This document shows positions 1 to 6,833 of a DNA stretch of 14,518 nt, piece after piece. The position numbers and the translations under genes were made by a program. The notes under the pieces were generated by a model. It saw only the letters and a list, made by a program, of their open reading frames with translations. It did not search any database and was not told the DNA's origin. Each line of letters begins with the position of its first letter. The stretch's first letter is position 1. Origin of the DNA: an uncultured Elusimicrobiales bacterium (lineage in GTDB: Bacteria; Elusimicrobiota; Elusimicrobia; Elusimicrobiales; Elusimicrobiaceae); contig CALUZE010000021.1 in assembly GCA_944325235.1 (NCBI GenBank), forward strand, positions 1 to 14,518. Reading direction: 5' to 3'.

Positions 1-1259
1 CCTTCCCGCCCGATTTTTATCGCCACGCCGCAGGAGGTCTGCAATTGGGAATAGGCCCGCTTGACCTGTTCGCACTGGTTGCGCAGTACGGAAAGGCGGT
101 TGGGAAAATCGCCGTTTATGTCGTCACACGTTTTGGGGAAAGCCCCCGTCAGCGTGCTGATGCCGCCTTTGGCGGCTTCCAATTGTTCCACCAACGCCTC
201 GCCGGAGGTTTCCAAGGCGTTGTTGCATTCTTCTTCTTTTTTCAGACGCAGTTTGATATTGTCCAAATCCCCCACGACGGCATCCGTCGTCAGGCCGATG
301 CCCGACGACATAGACGAATCAAACACCTTGCGCGGAATTTCCGCCCCGTTAAACCCGGCCCCGGCCAGCGTCTTTTTAAGCATAACGTCCGACACGCGGG
401 TAGCCGTGCGGCTGGTCAGCCAGGCATAATACATATCCCGTTGGGCTTTGTAGCGCCCGGCATCATCCAACAGCGAAAGCGGCGTCATCCCCGTGCTGGC
501 GCTTAATTCTTTTACAATGCTTTGCAAATTGGCATCCGTCAGATAGGCTTTGTCCATCATCTGTCCGAACCAATCGGTATTGGAAGAACCGGCAATGTGC
601 GGGTTGGCAATTTTTTTAAGGGCATCTATGGAATTATATCCGTCCTTCGGGTCACGTTGCTGCGCGCCGGAGGCTTCCGCCCCGAAAAACACTTCGGAGG
701 GTTGGGCGGAATTGGCCTGCGTGTTGGCGCTGTCGCCCTTAATGCGGGCCGCAGTTCCCGTGTCCCCTTCCTGCGTATCCACGGTGTAATACGCGCCGGC
801 CAGCGCGTCTATGGATTTGCCTTGGCGGGCCAATGCGGCGTTGACCGCGCGCAAATTAAACAAGCTGGAGTCTTTGTCTTTTTCCAACCGTTTATTGGCC
901 GAAATTAATCCCCCGTCTTTGCCAAATACGCCGGTTTCATCCGGGTCTTCGGCTTCCCCGTTCATGTGTTTGGTGTGTTCGTTCCAGGTAAGCAGGGCTT
1001 TTAAAAAGGAAATGGATTCGGTTTCGTCGGCGGAATACCCCATGGCCCACGCCAAATTGCGCAACAGCGGGATTTTGCCCACCGGCACGACCGTGGTGAC
1101 CAGGGCAAACAAAAAGAACAAAATCACCGCCGCCCACACGGCTTTGGAGCGCGTCCATCGTCTGCCGGCCGACGGTTGAGCCTGATTAACAGGCTGCGGC
1201 TGTTGCGGGCCGACCTTCGGTTGTGGGTTTTGCGTGGGTGTTTTGTTCTGTTTTTCCAT
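1..1259 (-). CDS. Single-TM protein of unknown function, 3' end cut by window edge
   Basis: Translating the minus strand from the ATG at 1259 gives 419 codons with no stop before the left edge, so the C-terminus is missing. The N-terminus is a Pro/Gln-rich cytoplasmic tail (residues 1-38), followed by one membrane helix (about 40-60) and a long, mostly polar, presumably extracytoplasmic region. Cysteines are at 345, 378, 396 and 410. A segment near 338-365 is rich in Lys, Glu and Leu and may be a coiled coil. The start is odd: an in-frame TGA lies two codons upstream, the next in-frame Met is at residue 73 beyond the helix, and no Shine-Dalgarno precedes the ATG, only the T-run of a hairpin. 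I recognise no family. The neighbouring membrane proteins suggest a role in the same envelope assembly, which is inference. Confidence 0.8.
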   Translation of the reverse strand, partial: MEKQNKTPTQNPQPKVGPQQPQPVNQAQPSAGRRWTRSKAVWAAVILFFLFALVTTVVPVGKIPLLRNLAWAMGYSADETESISFLKALLTWNEHTKHMNGEAEDPDETGVFGKDGGLISANKRLEKDKDSSLFNLRAVNAALARQGKSIDALAGAYYTVDTQEGDTGTAARIKGDSANTQANSAQPSEVFFGAEASGAQQRDPKDGYNSIDALKKIANPHIAGSSNTDWFGQMMDKAYLTDANLQSIVKELSASTGMTPLSLLDDAGRYKAQRDMYYAWLTSRTATRVSDVMLKKTLAGAGFNGAEIPRKVFDSSMSSGIGLTTDAVVGDLDNIKLRLKKEEECNNALETSGEALVEQLEAAKGGISTLTGAFPKTCDDINGDFPNRLSVLRNQCEQVKRAYSQLQTSCGVAIKIGRE

Positions 1260-1302
1260 AAAAAATCACGCACGCAGGGAACGCCGTAGCGTCCCCTGCG
1301 TG
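1260..1302 (-). terminator. Intrinsic terminator or attenuator with UACG tetraloop
   Basis: On the minus strand, arms at 1289-1302 and 1271-1284 form a 14-bp stem with one G-U pair and a UACG loop closed by C-G, the very stable UNCG class. Six Ts (1265-1260) follow. The repeat CGTGCGTG allows a second register in which ATCACG pairs with CGTGAT, leaving a CGTG bulge and placing the T-run right at the stem base. It sits between the 487-residue gene (stop at 1308) and the ATG at 1259, so it could end the operon or reduce expression of the downstream gene. Confidence 0.75.
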
Positions 1303-1307
1303 ATAAA

Positions 1308-2771
1308 TTATTTGTTCATTTCTTCCTGAATAGCTTGTTTGGCAGGCTCTACAACGGCCTTCTCTACGGCCATACCGCCAACGGCCTTAAGTGCCTCTCT
1401 GGTGCCTTTGTTAAACTTGGCTTGGGCTTCTTTATTGCCCATATTCTTCATGGCAGAGAGGCCCGTAGCAATCATCGCACCAATCGCACCGGCACCCAAG
1501 ATATAGGACATAAGGGGCATCATCATGCCGTTGTACTTGGCCTGATAGTCAATACCAAAGCCAATTACGGTAGCGGCATACAGCATCACACCCAGCAGGA
1601 TGACTTTACCCCAGGTAACGAATGACACGCCGAACAATCCGGCCTTGGTACCGGCGGAAATCAAATTGTACGCAATCGGCATGGCCGCAACGGCCGCCGC
1701 CACCAACGCCAAAGCCATCCACATCAAGCGTTTGCGGGCCTGGTCTTGCTTTTCGGCGAAATCATCTTCTTTTTCGGCCCAATCGCCAATGGCTTTTAGC
1801 TTGCCTTTGCCGGCGGATTCAAAATCGGACGAGGCGCCGCTGCTGCCCGTAGTGGCGCCGCCTTCCACCCGCATTCCGCCGGAATTGCGGGTACTGGCCA
1901 AAAACGCACGGGAGCCTTCGTTGGCGGCGCGGTCGCGGTTGCCGGCCGCATCGGCCGAGCGTTTGGCAATATCGCGCAAATCATTCTTTTCGCGGAAGGA
2001 CCGGCGTCCTTTCGCTACGGAACCCTGGCGTCCGCCCGCTAAAAAAGTAGCATTGCCGGCCCCAAACGAGCTGCCGCTTTGCATAGCCGAAATCGCGTTG
2101 GAACCGCTGGGCATCGCCCCGGAAAAGTGATATCCTTCCCCGCCGGCAGACGGTGCGCCGGACGGAGCCGCACTGCGCGTGCCGGAGCCGGAAGAGGCAA
2201 TCGGGCCCGAAGTAGCGTTAAAAGCCGATCCGGACGCCCGTGCCATAGAGGCCGACCCCAACGCAGGGGTTTGCGTGCCGCCTTGCGCAGCCGCCGCAGC
2301 CACTTGGCCGCCGTTTACCGCCGGCAGCGAGGTAGCCGCGCGGGACGCTCCCGCAGGGCCCTGCATAGCGGTTTCGTTGGCGCCCATTCCCAAACCTTCC
2401 GTTTGGGCCAGGGCGGCCGCAGCACCCGGGTTCCAATTGGCAATTTGGCTTTCGGTCTGGTCTACCAAGTTGCTGGAAAAGCTGTTTTGGGCGTCCAACG
2501 CCGCACGTTCTTCGGGCGTGGCCACCTGGTTGAGCGAATCTTTTACGTTAATGGACGTTAACAACCCGTTTTTCTGCTGCAACCCTTCCTGCGCCGAGGA
2601 ACGGGTAATGCCGGACAAGGTGCGGATAGGCGCTTCCTTGCTGGCATACGTATGATCCGTTTCATATGCGCCGTACACGGCCAACATCCCCACCCCGGCA
2701 ATCGCCGCCAGCTGGGGCACGCCCATGACAATCTTGCCTGACGCATTTTTTAACAATTCCCATATCTTCAT
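1308..2771 (-). CDS. Membrane protein with conserved RSADAAGNR box, paralogue of the 526-residue protein
   Basis: This 487-residue protein begins MKIWELL and has an N-terminal membrane helix at about 14-34. A long Ala/Gly/Ser-rich region (about 110-255) includes EGLGMGAN (125-132). A charged box from RSADAAGNR (271) to LAST (294) follows. Three hydrophobic helices lie at about 349-371, 381-408 and 416-441, then a Lys/Glu-rich tail. The same arrangement and both motifs occur in the 526-residue protein encoded upstream, so the two are paralogues. No cysteine is present. A good ribosome site (AGGAGAG) lies 5 bases before the ATG, and the stop of the 90-residue gene is 10 bases upstream, so the two are co-transcribed. 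I do not recognise a named family. Three C-terminal helices after a long exported region vaguely recall conjugation or secretion channel components, but no defining motif supports that. Confidence 0.9.
   Translation of the reverse strand: MKIWELLKNASGKIVMGVPQLAAIAGVGMLAVYGAYETDHTYASKEAPIRTLSGITRSSAQEGLQQKNGLLTSINVKDSLNQVATPEERAALDAQNSFSSNLVDQTESQIANWNPGAAAALAQTEGLGMGANETAMQGPAGASRAATSLPAVNGGQVAAAAAQGGTQTPALGSASMARASGSAFNATSGPIASSGSGTRSAAPSGAPSAGGEGYHFSGAMPSGSNAISAMQSGSSFGAGNATFLAGGRQGSVAKGRRSFREKNDLRDIAKRSADAAGNRDRAANEGSRAFLASTRNSGGMRVEGGATTGSSGASSDFESAGKGKLKAIGDWAEKEDDFAEKQDQARKRLMWMALALVAAAVAAMPIAYNLISAGTKAGLFGVSFVTWGKVILLGVMLYAATVIGFGIDYQAKYNGMMMPLMSYILGAGAIGAMIATGLSAMKNMGNKEAQAKFNKGTREALKAVGGMAVEKAVVEPAKQAIQEEMNK
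1891..1961 (-). repeat. Conserved-box repeat, copy in the 487-residue gene
   Basis: These 71 bases encode RSADAAGNRDR through LAS. Compared with 3655-3725 I count 6 differences, five synonymous and one changing Asp to Asn. Bases 1935-1965 match 3699-3729 over 31 consecutive positions. Flanking coding sequence is far more diverged. Confidence 0.85.
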
Positions 2772-2780
2772 AATTCTCTC

Positions 2781-3053
2781 CTACCGGCCCAGCGCATCCA
2801 CCGCATTCTGTACACGGGGCTGAGCGTCTTCATTGCCCAGCGCGGCCCGACGGTAAATCGCTTCCCGGCGCAGCATTTCTTCCTGGCGTTGCGCCTCCAG
2901 CTGCAGCTCGGTCATCCGTGCCTGCAGCCGATTGCCTTCTTGGAATAATATTAAGCCCCAGGCCAGCCATGCCAAAACCAATACAATGGCTATAATCCTG
3001 TAAATACAATTCTTTTTGCTCCAAGGCTCAATAATTAAATTACCGATTTGCAT
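2781..3053 (-). CDS. Small single-TM coiled-coil protein (90 aa)
   Basis: A short cytoplasmic N-terminus (1-17, one Cys at 16) precedes one membrane helix (about 18-38). An amphipathic Gln/Glu/Arg-rich stretch at about 42-70 is likely a coiled coil, and a polar C-terminus follows. Orientation by charge is uncertain. The gene lies between the two paralogous three-helix proteins, with about 10 bases to each neighbour and a GGATAGG ribosome site, so it belongs to the same transcript. Its size and layout resemble FtsB/FtsL-like or pilus-accessory linker proteins, but there is no diagnostic motif. A role as a tether or partner for the flanking proteins is inference from gene order. Confidence 0.85.
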   Translation of the reverse strand: MQIGNLIIEPWSKKNCIYRIIAIVLVLAWLAWGLILFQEGNRLQARMTELQLEAQRQEEMLRREAIYRRAALGNEDAQPRVQNAVDALGR

Positions 3054-3062
3054 AAGCCTATC

Positions 3063-4643
3063 CTATCCTAACGAAGTTCCGGTTGCATCAATCAAGGGGT
3101 TCGATATCGTATCGGCGCCATCCATCCCCAGGGCAGCCGCCCCGCCTGCGCCACCGCCGCTGGCACCGCCGGCACCGGCCGACGTCAAGCCCAGTTTCTT
3201 GCCGATGGTGGTATAGAAATCTTTAAACGCACCCGCCCAGAGGAACGAGGCCCACACACCGCCGGTTAAAATAGGCGTAATAATCATCATGGCCGTACTC
3301 ATACCCGATCCGCCCCAATCGCTGGCGAAATTGGCCGCTTTGCTAAAACCAAGTCCGCACACAAGCGTGGCAGACAGCGCAATCACTAAGGCAAGTGCTT
3401 TACCAAAGATCGGAATGTGTTTGACCAACGGAATGGCAATCATCGCAGCCAACGCCACCGCCGCAGCCGCCCACATCCATTTGAGCATTGCGTTGCGGTC
3501 GTTCAAACGTTGTTCCGCATCCAGATTGGCCGAAGTGTCCCACCCCTGAATGGCACGAAGCTGGGAGTCATAATCGCCGTTAAAATCTGCCGAGCTCTGG
3601 CCCTGCCCCGTCGTTACGTTGGCCCCGCTGACGCGCAGCCCGCCGGAAATCTTGGTGCTGGCCAAGAACGCGCGGGAACCTTCGTTGGCGGCACGGTTGC
3701 GGTTGCCGGCCGCATCGGCCGAGCGTTTGCGGATAAATTCCAAATCTCTGCCGTCTTTGGATTTGCGGAACCCGCCGGCCGTAGCGTCCCAATTGGCATC
3801 CAGCCCCTGGCTATTTCCAAAATTGGCTTGTGCACGCAAGCGTTCGCCTTCCCGTCCGGCCGAAGCCAGCTGGGCTTGGAACTGCTGCATCACACCTGCC
3901 GCCTGTTGGGCATTGCCGCCTGCAGCCGCGGCCGCGGAGCCGGATTTTTTGCTGTCCTGCACCACGAAAGAAGAATTAAACGCCGTGCCGTTGCCGCCGC
4001 TTAACCCGCGGGTAGCGGCCGAGGAACCCCAATCACGCGACGCACTGGCCAACGTGGAGGCACCGCTCTGGCTGCCGTCCGCCGCCGCGGCCGCGCCGCC
4101 GGCTTGCCCTGGCTGGCCTTGCACTTGTTGGGCTTGGGCCTGCGCGCGGTTGATGGCGTCCGTCACGCCGGAAATGCTCTGCTGGGCAAAAGCCATCGGA
4201 TTATTTTTAAGCATTATTTCGTTGGCCTGGTTGCCGCCCATGCCCAAGCCTTCGCTGCCGCCCATTTGATAGGCGCCGGCGGAAGCCGGGCTGGCCGGCG
4301 GGTCAGCCGTAGGAATGGTAAAAGATTCGGCGGCTTCTTCGGCCTGTTTTTGTGCCAATGCCTGGCGTTCGGTCATTTCAATGGCTTTGGAAGGTTTGGC
4401 CATAAAGGCGGATTGCACCTCCCCTCCTGCGCCATACGAAGCGCCGGAGCCGCCCGCCACATAAACGACCTCGCCCCGGGTGTTTTGCCCCCCGAGGTTA
4501 AAAGCCGTATTGTCGGTTGGAGTATCTAAAAATTGCCACGCGGCCACGCCTGCCACGCCGACTACGGCCGAAAGCCCTACCGCTTGCGCGGCAGAGAGAG
4601 CGATTTTTCCGCCCCGATCCGTCAGCCATTTAAAGATTTTCAT
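3063..4643 (-). CDS. Membrane protein with conserved RSADAAGNR box (526 aa)
   Basis: The protein starts MKIFKWL and has an N-terminal helix at about 14-38. A long low-complexity region follows, with a Gln/Ala-rich run at about 166-182 and Gly/Ala/Ser-rich stretches. EGLGMGGN is at 131-138, and the conserved box runs from RSADAAGNR (307) to LAST (330). Three membrane helices lie at about 387-409, 412-434 and 448-473, then a Gly/Ala-rich tail. The only Cys (429) is inside a helix. The order of elements matches the 487-residue protein, while sequence outside the motifs has drifted strongly. An AGGAGG ribosome site precedes the ATG, and the 494-residue gene ends 23 bases upstream. Function is unknown. 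It is likely an inner-membrane protein with a long extracytoplasmic domain, and the pairing with its paralogue suggests two non-equivalent subunits of one complex (inference). Confidence 0.9.
   Translation of the reverse strand: MKIFKWLTDRGGKIALSAAQAVGLSAVVGVAGVAAWQFLDTPTDNTAFNLGGQNTRGEVVYVAGGSGASYGAGGEVQSAFMAKPSKAIEMTERQALAQKQAEEAAESFTIPTADPPASPASAGAYQMGGSEGLGMGGNQANEIMLKNNPMAFAQQSISGVTDAINRAQAQAQQVQGQPGQAGGAAAAADGSQSGASTLASASRDWGSSAATRGLSGGNGTAFNSSFVVQDSKKSGSAAAAAGGNAQQAAGVMQQFQAQLASAGREGERLRAQANFGNSQGLDANWDATAGGFRKSKDGRDLEFIRKRSADAAGNRNRAANEGSRAFLASTKISGGLRVSGANVTTGQGQSSADFNGDYDSQLRAIQGWDTSANLDAEQRLNDRNAMLKWMWAAAAVALAAMIAIPLVKHIPIFGKALALVIALSATLVCGLGFSKAANFASDWGGSGMSTAMMIITPILTGGVWASFLWAGAFKDFYTTIGKKLGLTSAGAGGASGGGAGGAAALGMDGADTISNPLIDATGTSLG
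3655..3725 (-). repeat. Conserved-box repeat, copy in the 526-residue gene
   Basis: This is the partner of the repeat at 1891-1961, in the same orientation and reading frame, encoding RSADAAGNRNR through LAS. It is an intragenic direct repeat arising from paralogous genes, not a mobile element. Confidence 0.85.
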
Positions 4644-4666
4644 AAATTCCTCCTAATACCTCAAAT

Positions 4667-6151
4667 CTATTTGCAAGAACACGTTTCAGTTGTAGAATAT
4701 CCGCCCGCTGAAGTCGTCGTAACGCAGGTCCATGTTTGGCCGTCAGGGCAATCACGAACATTGCCTCCACTGCTGGAATTACTTCCGCCGGGAGCGTTGG
4801 GTTGATTATTCAACGCATTGCTGAGAATATTGCCTTTCCCGGAATAACGCCCAATACTAACCTGTCTGACCGCCTCTCCTTTTTCCGCCGATACTTTATA
4901 TGCCTCGCTGCTGGTGTCTTGCTGGATGGCAGAGCGCATTCCACCCGAATCTCCACCTTTGTAAAACGATTTGGTATCCCCGCCCCAAGCGGCTCCGGCC
5001 GTTTGGTTGCTCTTGTCTTGGCGCAGCTGATCCCACGGGATAGTATTTCCGTTTACATCCTTGGGGTGAGCACTCTTGGCCAAGTTAAACTGTTCATCCG
5101 TCATTTTATTAACGGGGATGCCGTATATGCTGTCGCTTTGTTCGCGCAAAGCGTCTTTGAAGGCGGAATTGGCATCTATATTCGCCATCATGTTATCCAT
5201 TTGCGCATCCAGGTACTTGCCGCCGAGTTTTAACCCGATGTCCACCACACCGCTCATCAGCCGTTCGCCCAATTGTTCCCAAAAGCTTTTTTCAAGGCCT
5301 TGTTCAAATTCTTCTTTTTTATCTTTGGCGTCTTGGGCGGCGTCGGCCACTTTTTCGTCCAAATTGCTTAAATCGGAAGACGACACCGGCGCATTGGGGT
5401 CAATAGCCAAACCGCCGGTTTTGCTCAAATCTACCCCTTTATCGGTAAATGCTTCGCTGCCCATGATGTTACCGCCCATCAAGGCTTTTTTGGCGTTGGC
5501 GCCTTTGGAATCGCGCAGACCGGCCGCGGCACGGCTGCCTTGTGCAAATTGGGATAACGCGCGGCGCGCGTCCTGGTTTTTAAATTGTACCGGGGTTTCG
5601 GAACCTTTTTCCTGGCTTTTATAAGGCGAAAAGTCCCCGCTGGGCGCACCCCATGTGGCATTCACGCCGCTGCCGCTGGCGGTGCCCATAGAGGCACTGG
5701 ACAATTTGCCCACTTGCGTAGGCGTTGCGGTGCGGCCGCCGCCATATCCGCCGCCGTAACCGCTGTATCCCGAATAAGAAGAACCCGTATCCGACGCGGA
5801 AGTCGTTTCTTCCTCGCCGGACGTTTCTTCCTGCGCGGCGGCGTCTTCTTCCTGGCGGGCCTCTTTTTCGGCCGCGGAATAAAGCATAGTGGAATTATTG
5901 CCCTGCATATCCGGGTATTTGGACGCCAACAAATATTCTTCCGCCTCGTCATTTAAAAACGGCATTTGCGCCAAATCGTACCCGCGGGTGTTGAAATCTT
6001 CAAACGAGGTGTCCTCCGCGTTGCCCAAAAACGAAGCCAGCGTCAACAATGCCACAAAACACACCAATACAATCGCACCGATGGTATAGGCCTGTTTTCG
6101 GTCCATTTTATTAAGTTTCTGGAATACATTTCCCGGTTTTAACTTAAACAT
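4667..6151 (-). CDS. Signal-anchored protein with Gly/Tyr-rich segment and four-Cys tail (494 aa)
   Basis: This is the first gene after the promoter at 6244-6272. A basic N-terminus (1-20) is followed by one membrane helix (about 22-43), then an acidic region with EEYLLASKYPD (71-81), a Glu-rich stretch (94-116) and a Gly/Tyr-rich linker (125-139). Residues 207-227 contain AAAGLRD and AKKALMGG, which align without gaps to the box of the two downstream proteins at AAG-x-RD and the final hydrophobic step, a weak but suggestive match. Residues 288-335 look helical and amphipathic. The C-terminus carries Cys 468, 476, 491 and 493, able to make two disulfides if exported. There are no C-terminal membrane helices. 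An AGAGGGG ribosome site lies 5 bases before the ATG. No family recognised; probably a periplasm-facing component of the same assembly (inference). Confidence 0.88.
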   Translation of the reverse strand: MFKLKPGNVFQKLNKMDRKQAYTIGAIVLVCFVALLTLASFLGNAEDTSFEDFNTRGYDLAQMPFLNDEAEEYLLASKYPDMQGNNSTMLYSAAEKEARQEEDAAAQEETSGEEETTSASDTGSSYSGYSGYGGGYGGGRTATPTQVGKLSSASMGTASGSGVNATWGAPSGDFSPYKSQEKGSETPVQFKNQDARRALSQFAQGSRAAAGLRDSKGANAKKALMGGNIMGSEAFTDKGVDLSKTGGLAIDPNAPVSSSDLSNLDEKVADAAQDAKDKKEEFEQGLEKSFWEQLGERLMSGVVDIGLKLGGKYLDAQMDNMMANIDANSAFKDALREQSDSIYGIPVNKMTDEQFNLAKSAHPKDVNGNTIPWDQLRQDKSNQTAGAAWGGDTKSFYKGGDSGGMRSAIQQDTSSEAYKVSAEKGEAVRQVSIGRYSGKGNILSNALNNQPNAPGGSNSSSGGNVRDCPDGQTWTCVTTTSAGGYSTTETCSCK

Positions 6152-6156
6152 AAAAA

Positions 6157-6163
6157 CCCCTCT
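6157..6163 (-). promoter_or_regulatory. Ribosome binding site AGAGGGG
   Basis: A purine-rich site on the minus strand ends 5 bases before the ATG at 6151 and fixes that start for the 494-residue protein. Confidence 0.7.
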
Positions 6164-6193
6164 TATATATAATAAAAACTACCCTTGTTGACC

Positions 6194-6210
6194 CGTATCC
6201 GCAGGATACG
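6194..6210 (-). other. Leader hairpin in the 5' UTR of the 494-residue gene
   Basis: A perfect 7-bp inverted repeat (CGTATCC / GGATACG) with a 3-base loop lies in the roughly 85-base leader between the predicted transcription start (near 6237) and the ribosome site. No T-run follows on the minus strand, so it is not a terminator. It could stabilise the mRNA or be a protein-binding site. Confidence 0.45.
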
Positions 6211-6243
6211 CTCAAACACAGAGTTCCGCTGGCTCACTACTTT

Positions 6244-6272
6244 AGTATAGGGCGAAAAAACCCCAATGTCAA
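6244..6272 (-). promoter_or_regulatory. Near-consensus sigma70 promoter
   Basis: On the minus strand TTGACA (6272-6267) is followed by a 17-base spacer and TATACT (6249-6244), a consensus -35, ideal spacing and a one-mismatch -10. Transcription would start near 6237, giving about 85 bases of leader before the ATG at 6151. It lies just after the TadE-like gene and so separates the pilin/sensor unit from the membrane-protein operon at 6151-1308. This is the only strong promoter I can see in the window. Confidence 0.88.
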
Positions 6273-6288
6273 GAGTGAAAACCCGGCC

Positions 6289-6831
6289 TTACCGCCCTTC
6301 CGGCCGCTGGTACGGGGCAGGGCGTTCGTTGTGGCCCACATACTTGATGACTTTCACTTCGCCGCCCGTTTCGCACAAAAAGGCATAGCCCTTTAAACAC
6401 TTGGCGTCCTGCCGGCACACGCGGTCCTTGTTATAGTGGCACAAAAACTGAATCCGCGGCGGACGCGTATAGGCCGTCAGCACCACTTTTATCCAGTTGC
6501 CGGACGGGTCGATATCTATCTTCAGCTTATTTAAGCTTAAAAATTTGCGCATATCCGGGTTATCAAACCCCAGGTAATTTTCCACTTTGCGCTGGATGTC
6601 TTTCTTTAAAAAGCGCCGGTCCCAGGTGTTGGCATAGTAATCCGTTTCGTGCGACTGCAGCTGATAGCGCCGCGCCGCATAATACCCGGCGATTTCCATT
6701 TTTTGGCTTAAAATCAGCAATCCGAAAATTTTGATGATGAACAAAATAAAAATGACAAACAGCGGAAACAACAACACGACTTCTGTTGTTGCCTGGCCTT
6801 TGTTACCGTGCAAAGAAAAAAGTTTGTTCAT
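6289..6831 (-). CDS. TadE-like pseudopilin
   Basis: This 180-residue protein has a short basic leader ending in Gly12, then QATTEVV, so Glu falls at +5 of the predicted mature protein, followed by a hydrophobic helix (about 17-42). That is the class III prepilin / TadE pattern: a prepilin peptidase would cut after Gly12 and the helix would anchor or assemble it. The remaining domain (45-180) is polar, with four cysteines (131, 139, 145, 153) that could form two disulfides, and a Pro/Arg-rich C-terminus. TadE and TadF proteins are minor pseudopilins needed for Flp pilus biogenesis. The start lies 2 bases after the stop of the TadG-like gene, implying translational coupling. The family call rests on leader, size and position. 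The C-terminal domain itself is not one I recognise. Confidence 0.78.
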   Translation of the reverse strand: MNKLFSLHGNKGQATTEVVLLFPLFVIFILFIIKIFGLLILSQKMEIAGYYAARRYQLQSHETDYYANTWDRRFLKKDIQRKVENYLGFDNPDMRKFLSLNKLKIDIDPSGNWIKVVLTAYTRPPRIQFLCHYNKDRVCRQDAKCLKGYAFLCETGGEVKVIKYVGHNERPAPYQRPEGR

Positions 6832-6833
6832 CC

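Noticed and set aside
45..908. Plus-strand frames of 120-153 codons at the left edge
   Set aside because: The minus strand here is open for 419 codons with a membrane helix and ordinary composition, so the plus frames are shadows.
1600..2561. Several plus-strand frames of 150-180 codons opposite the 487-residue gene
   Set aside because: They are antisense to a gene with a ribosome site and clear paralogy, and their Ala/Pro/Arg-rich composition mirrors codon usage of the true strand.
1308..4643. VirB6/TrbL-type conjugation channel assignment for the three-helix proteins
   Set aside because: Helix count and order are only vaguely similar, no family motif is visible, and no conjugation genes are nearby.
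4667..6151. Silk- or adhesin-like repeat protein based on the Gly/Tyr-rich stretch
   Set aside because: The stretch is only about 15 residues and not a periodic repeat, so it is better viewed as a flexible linker.
6277..6306. Possible terminator after the TadE-like gene
   Set aside because: Only a 5-bp CGGCC/GGCCG stem with a 13-base loop and four Ts; too weak to call, though some termination before the promoter cannot be excluded.
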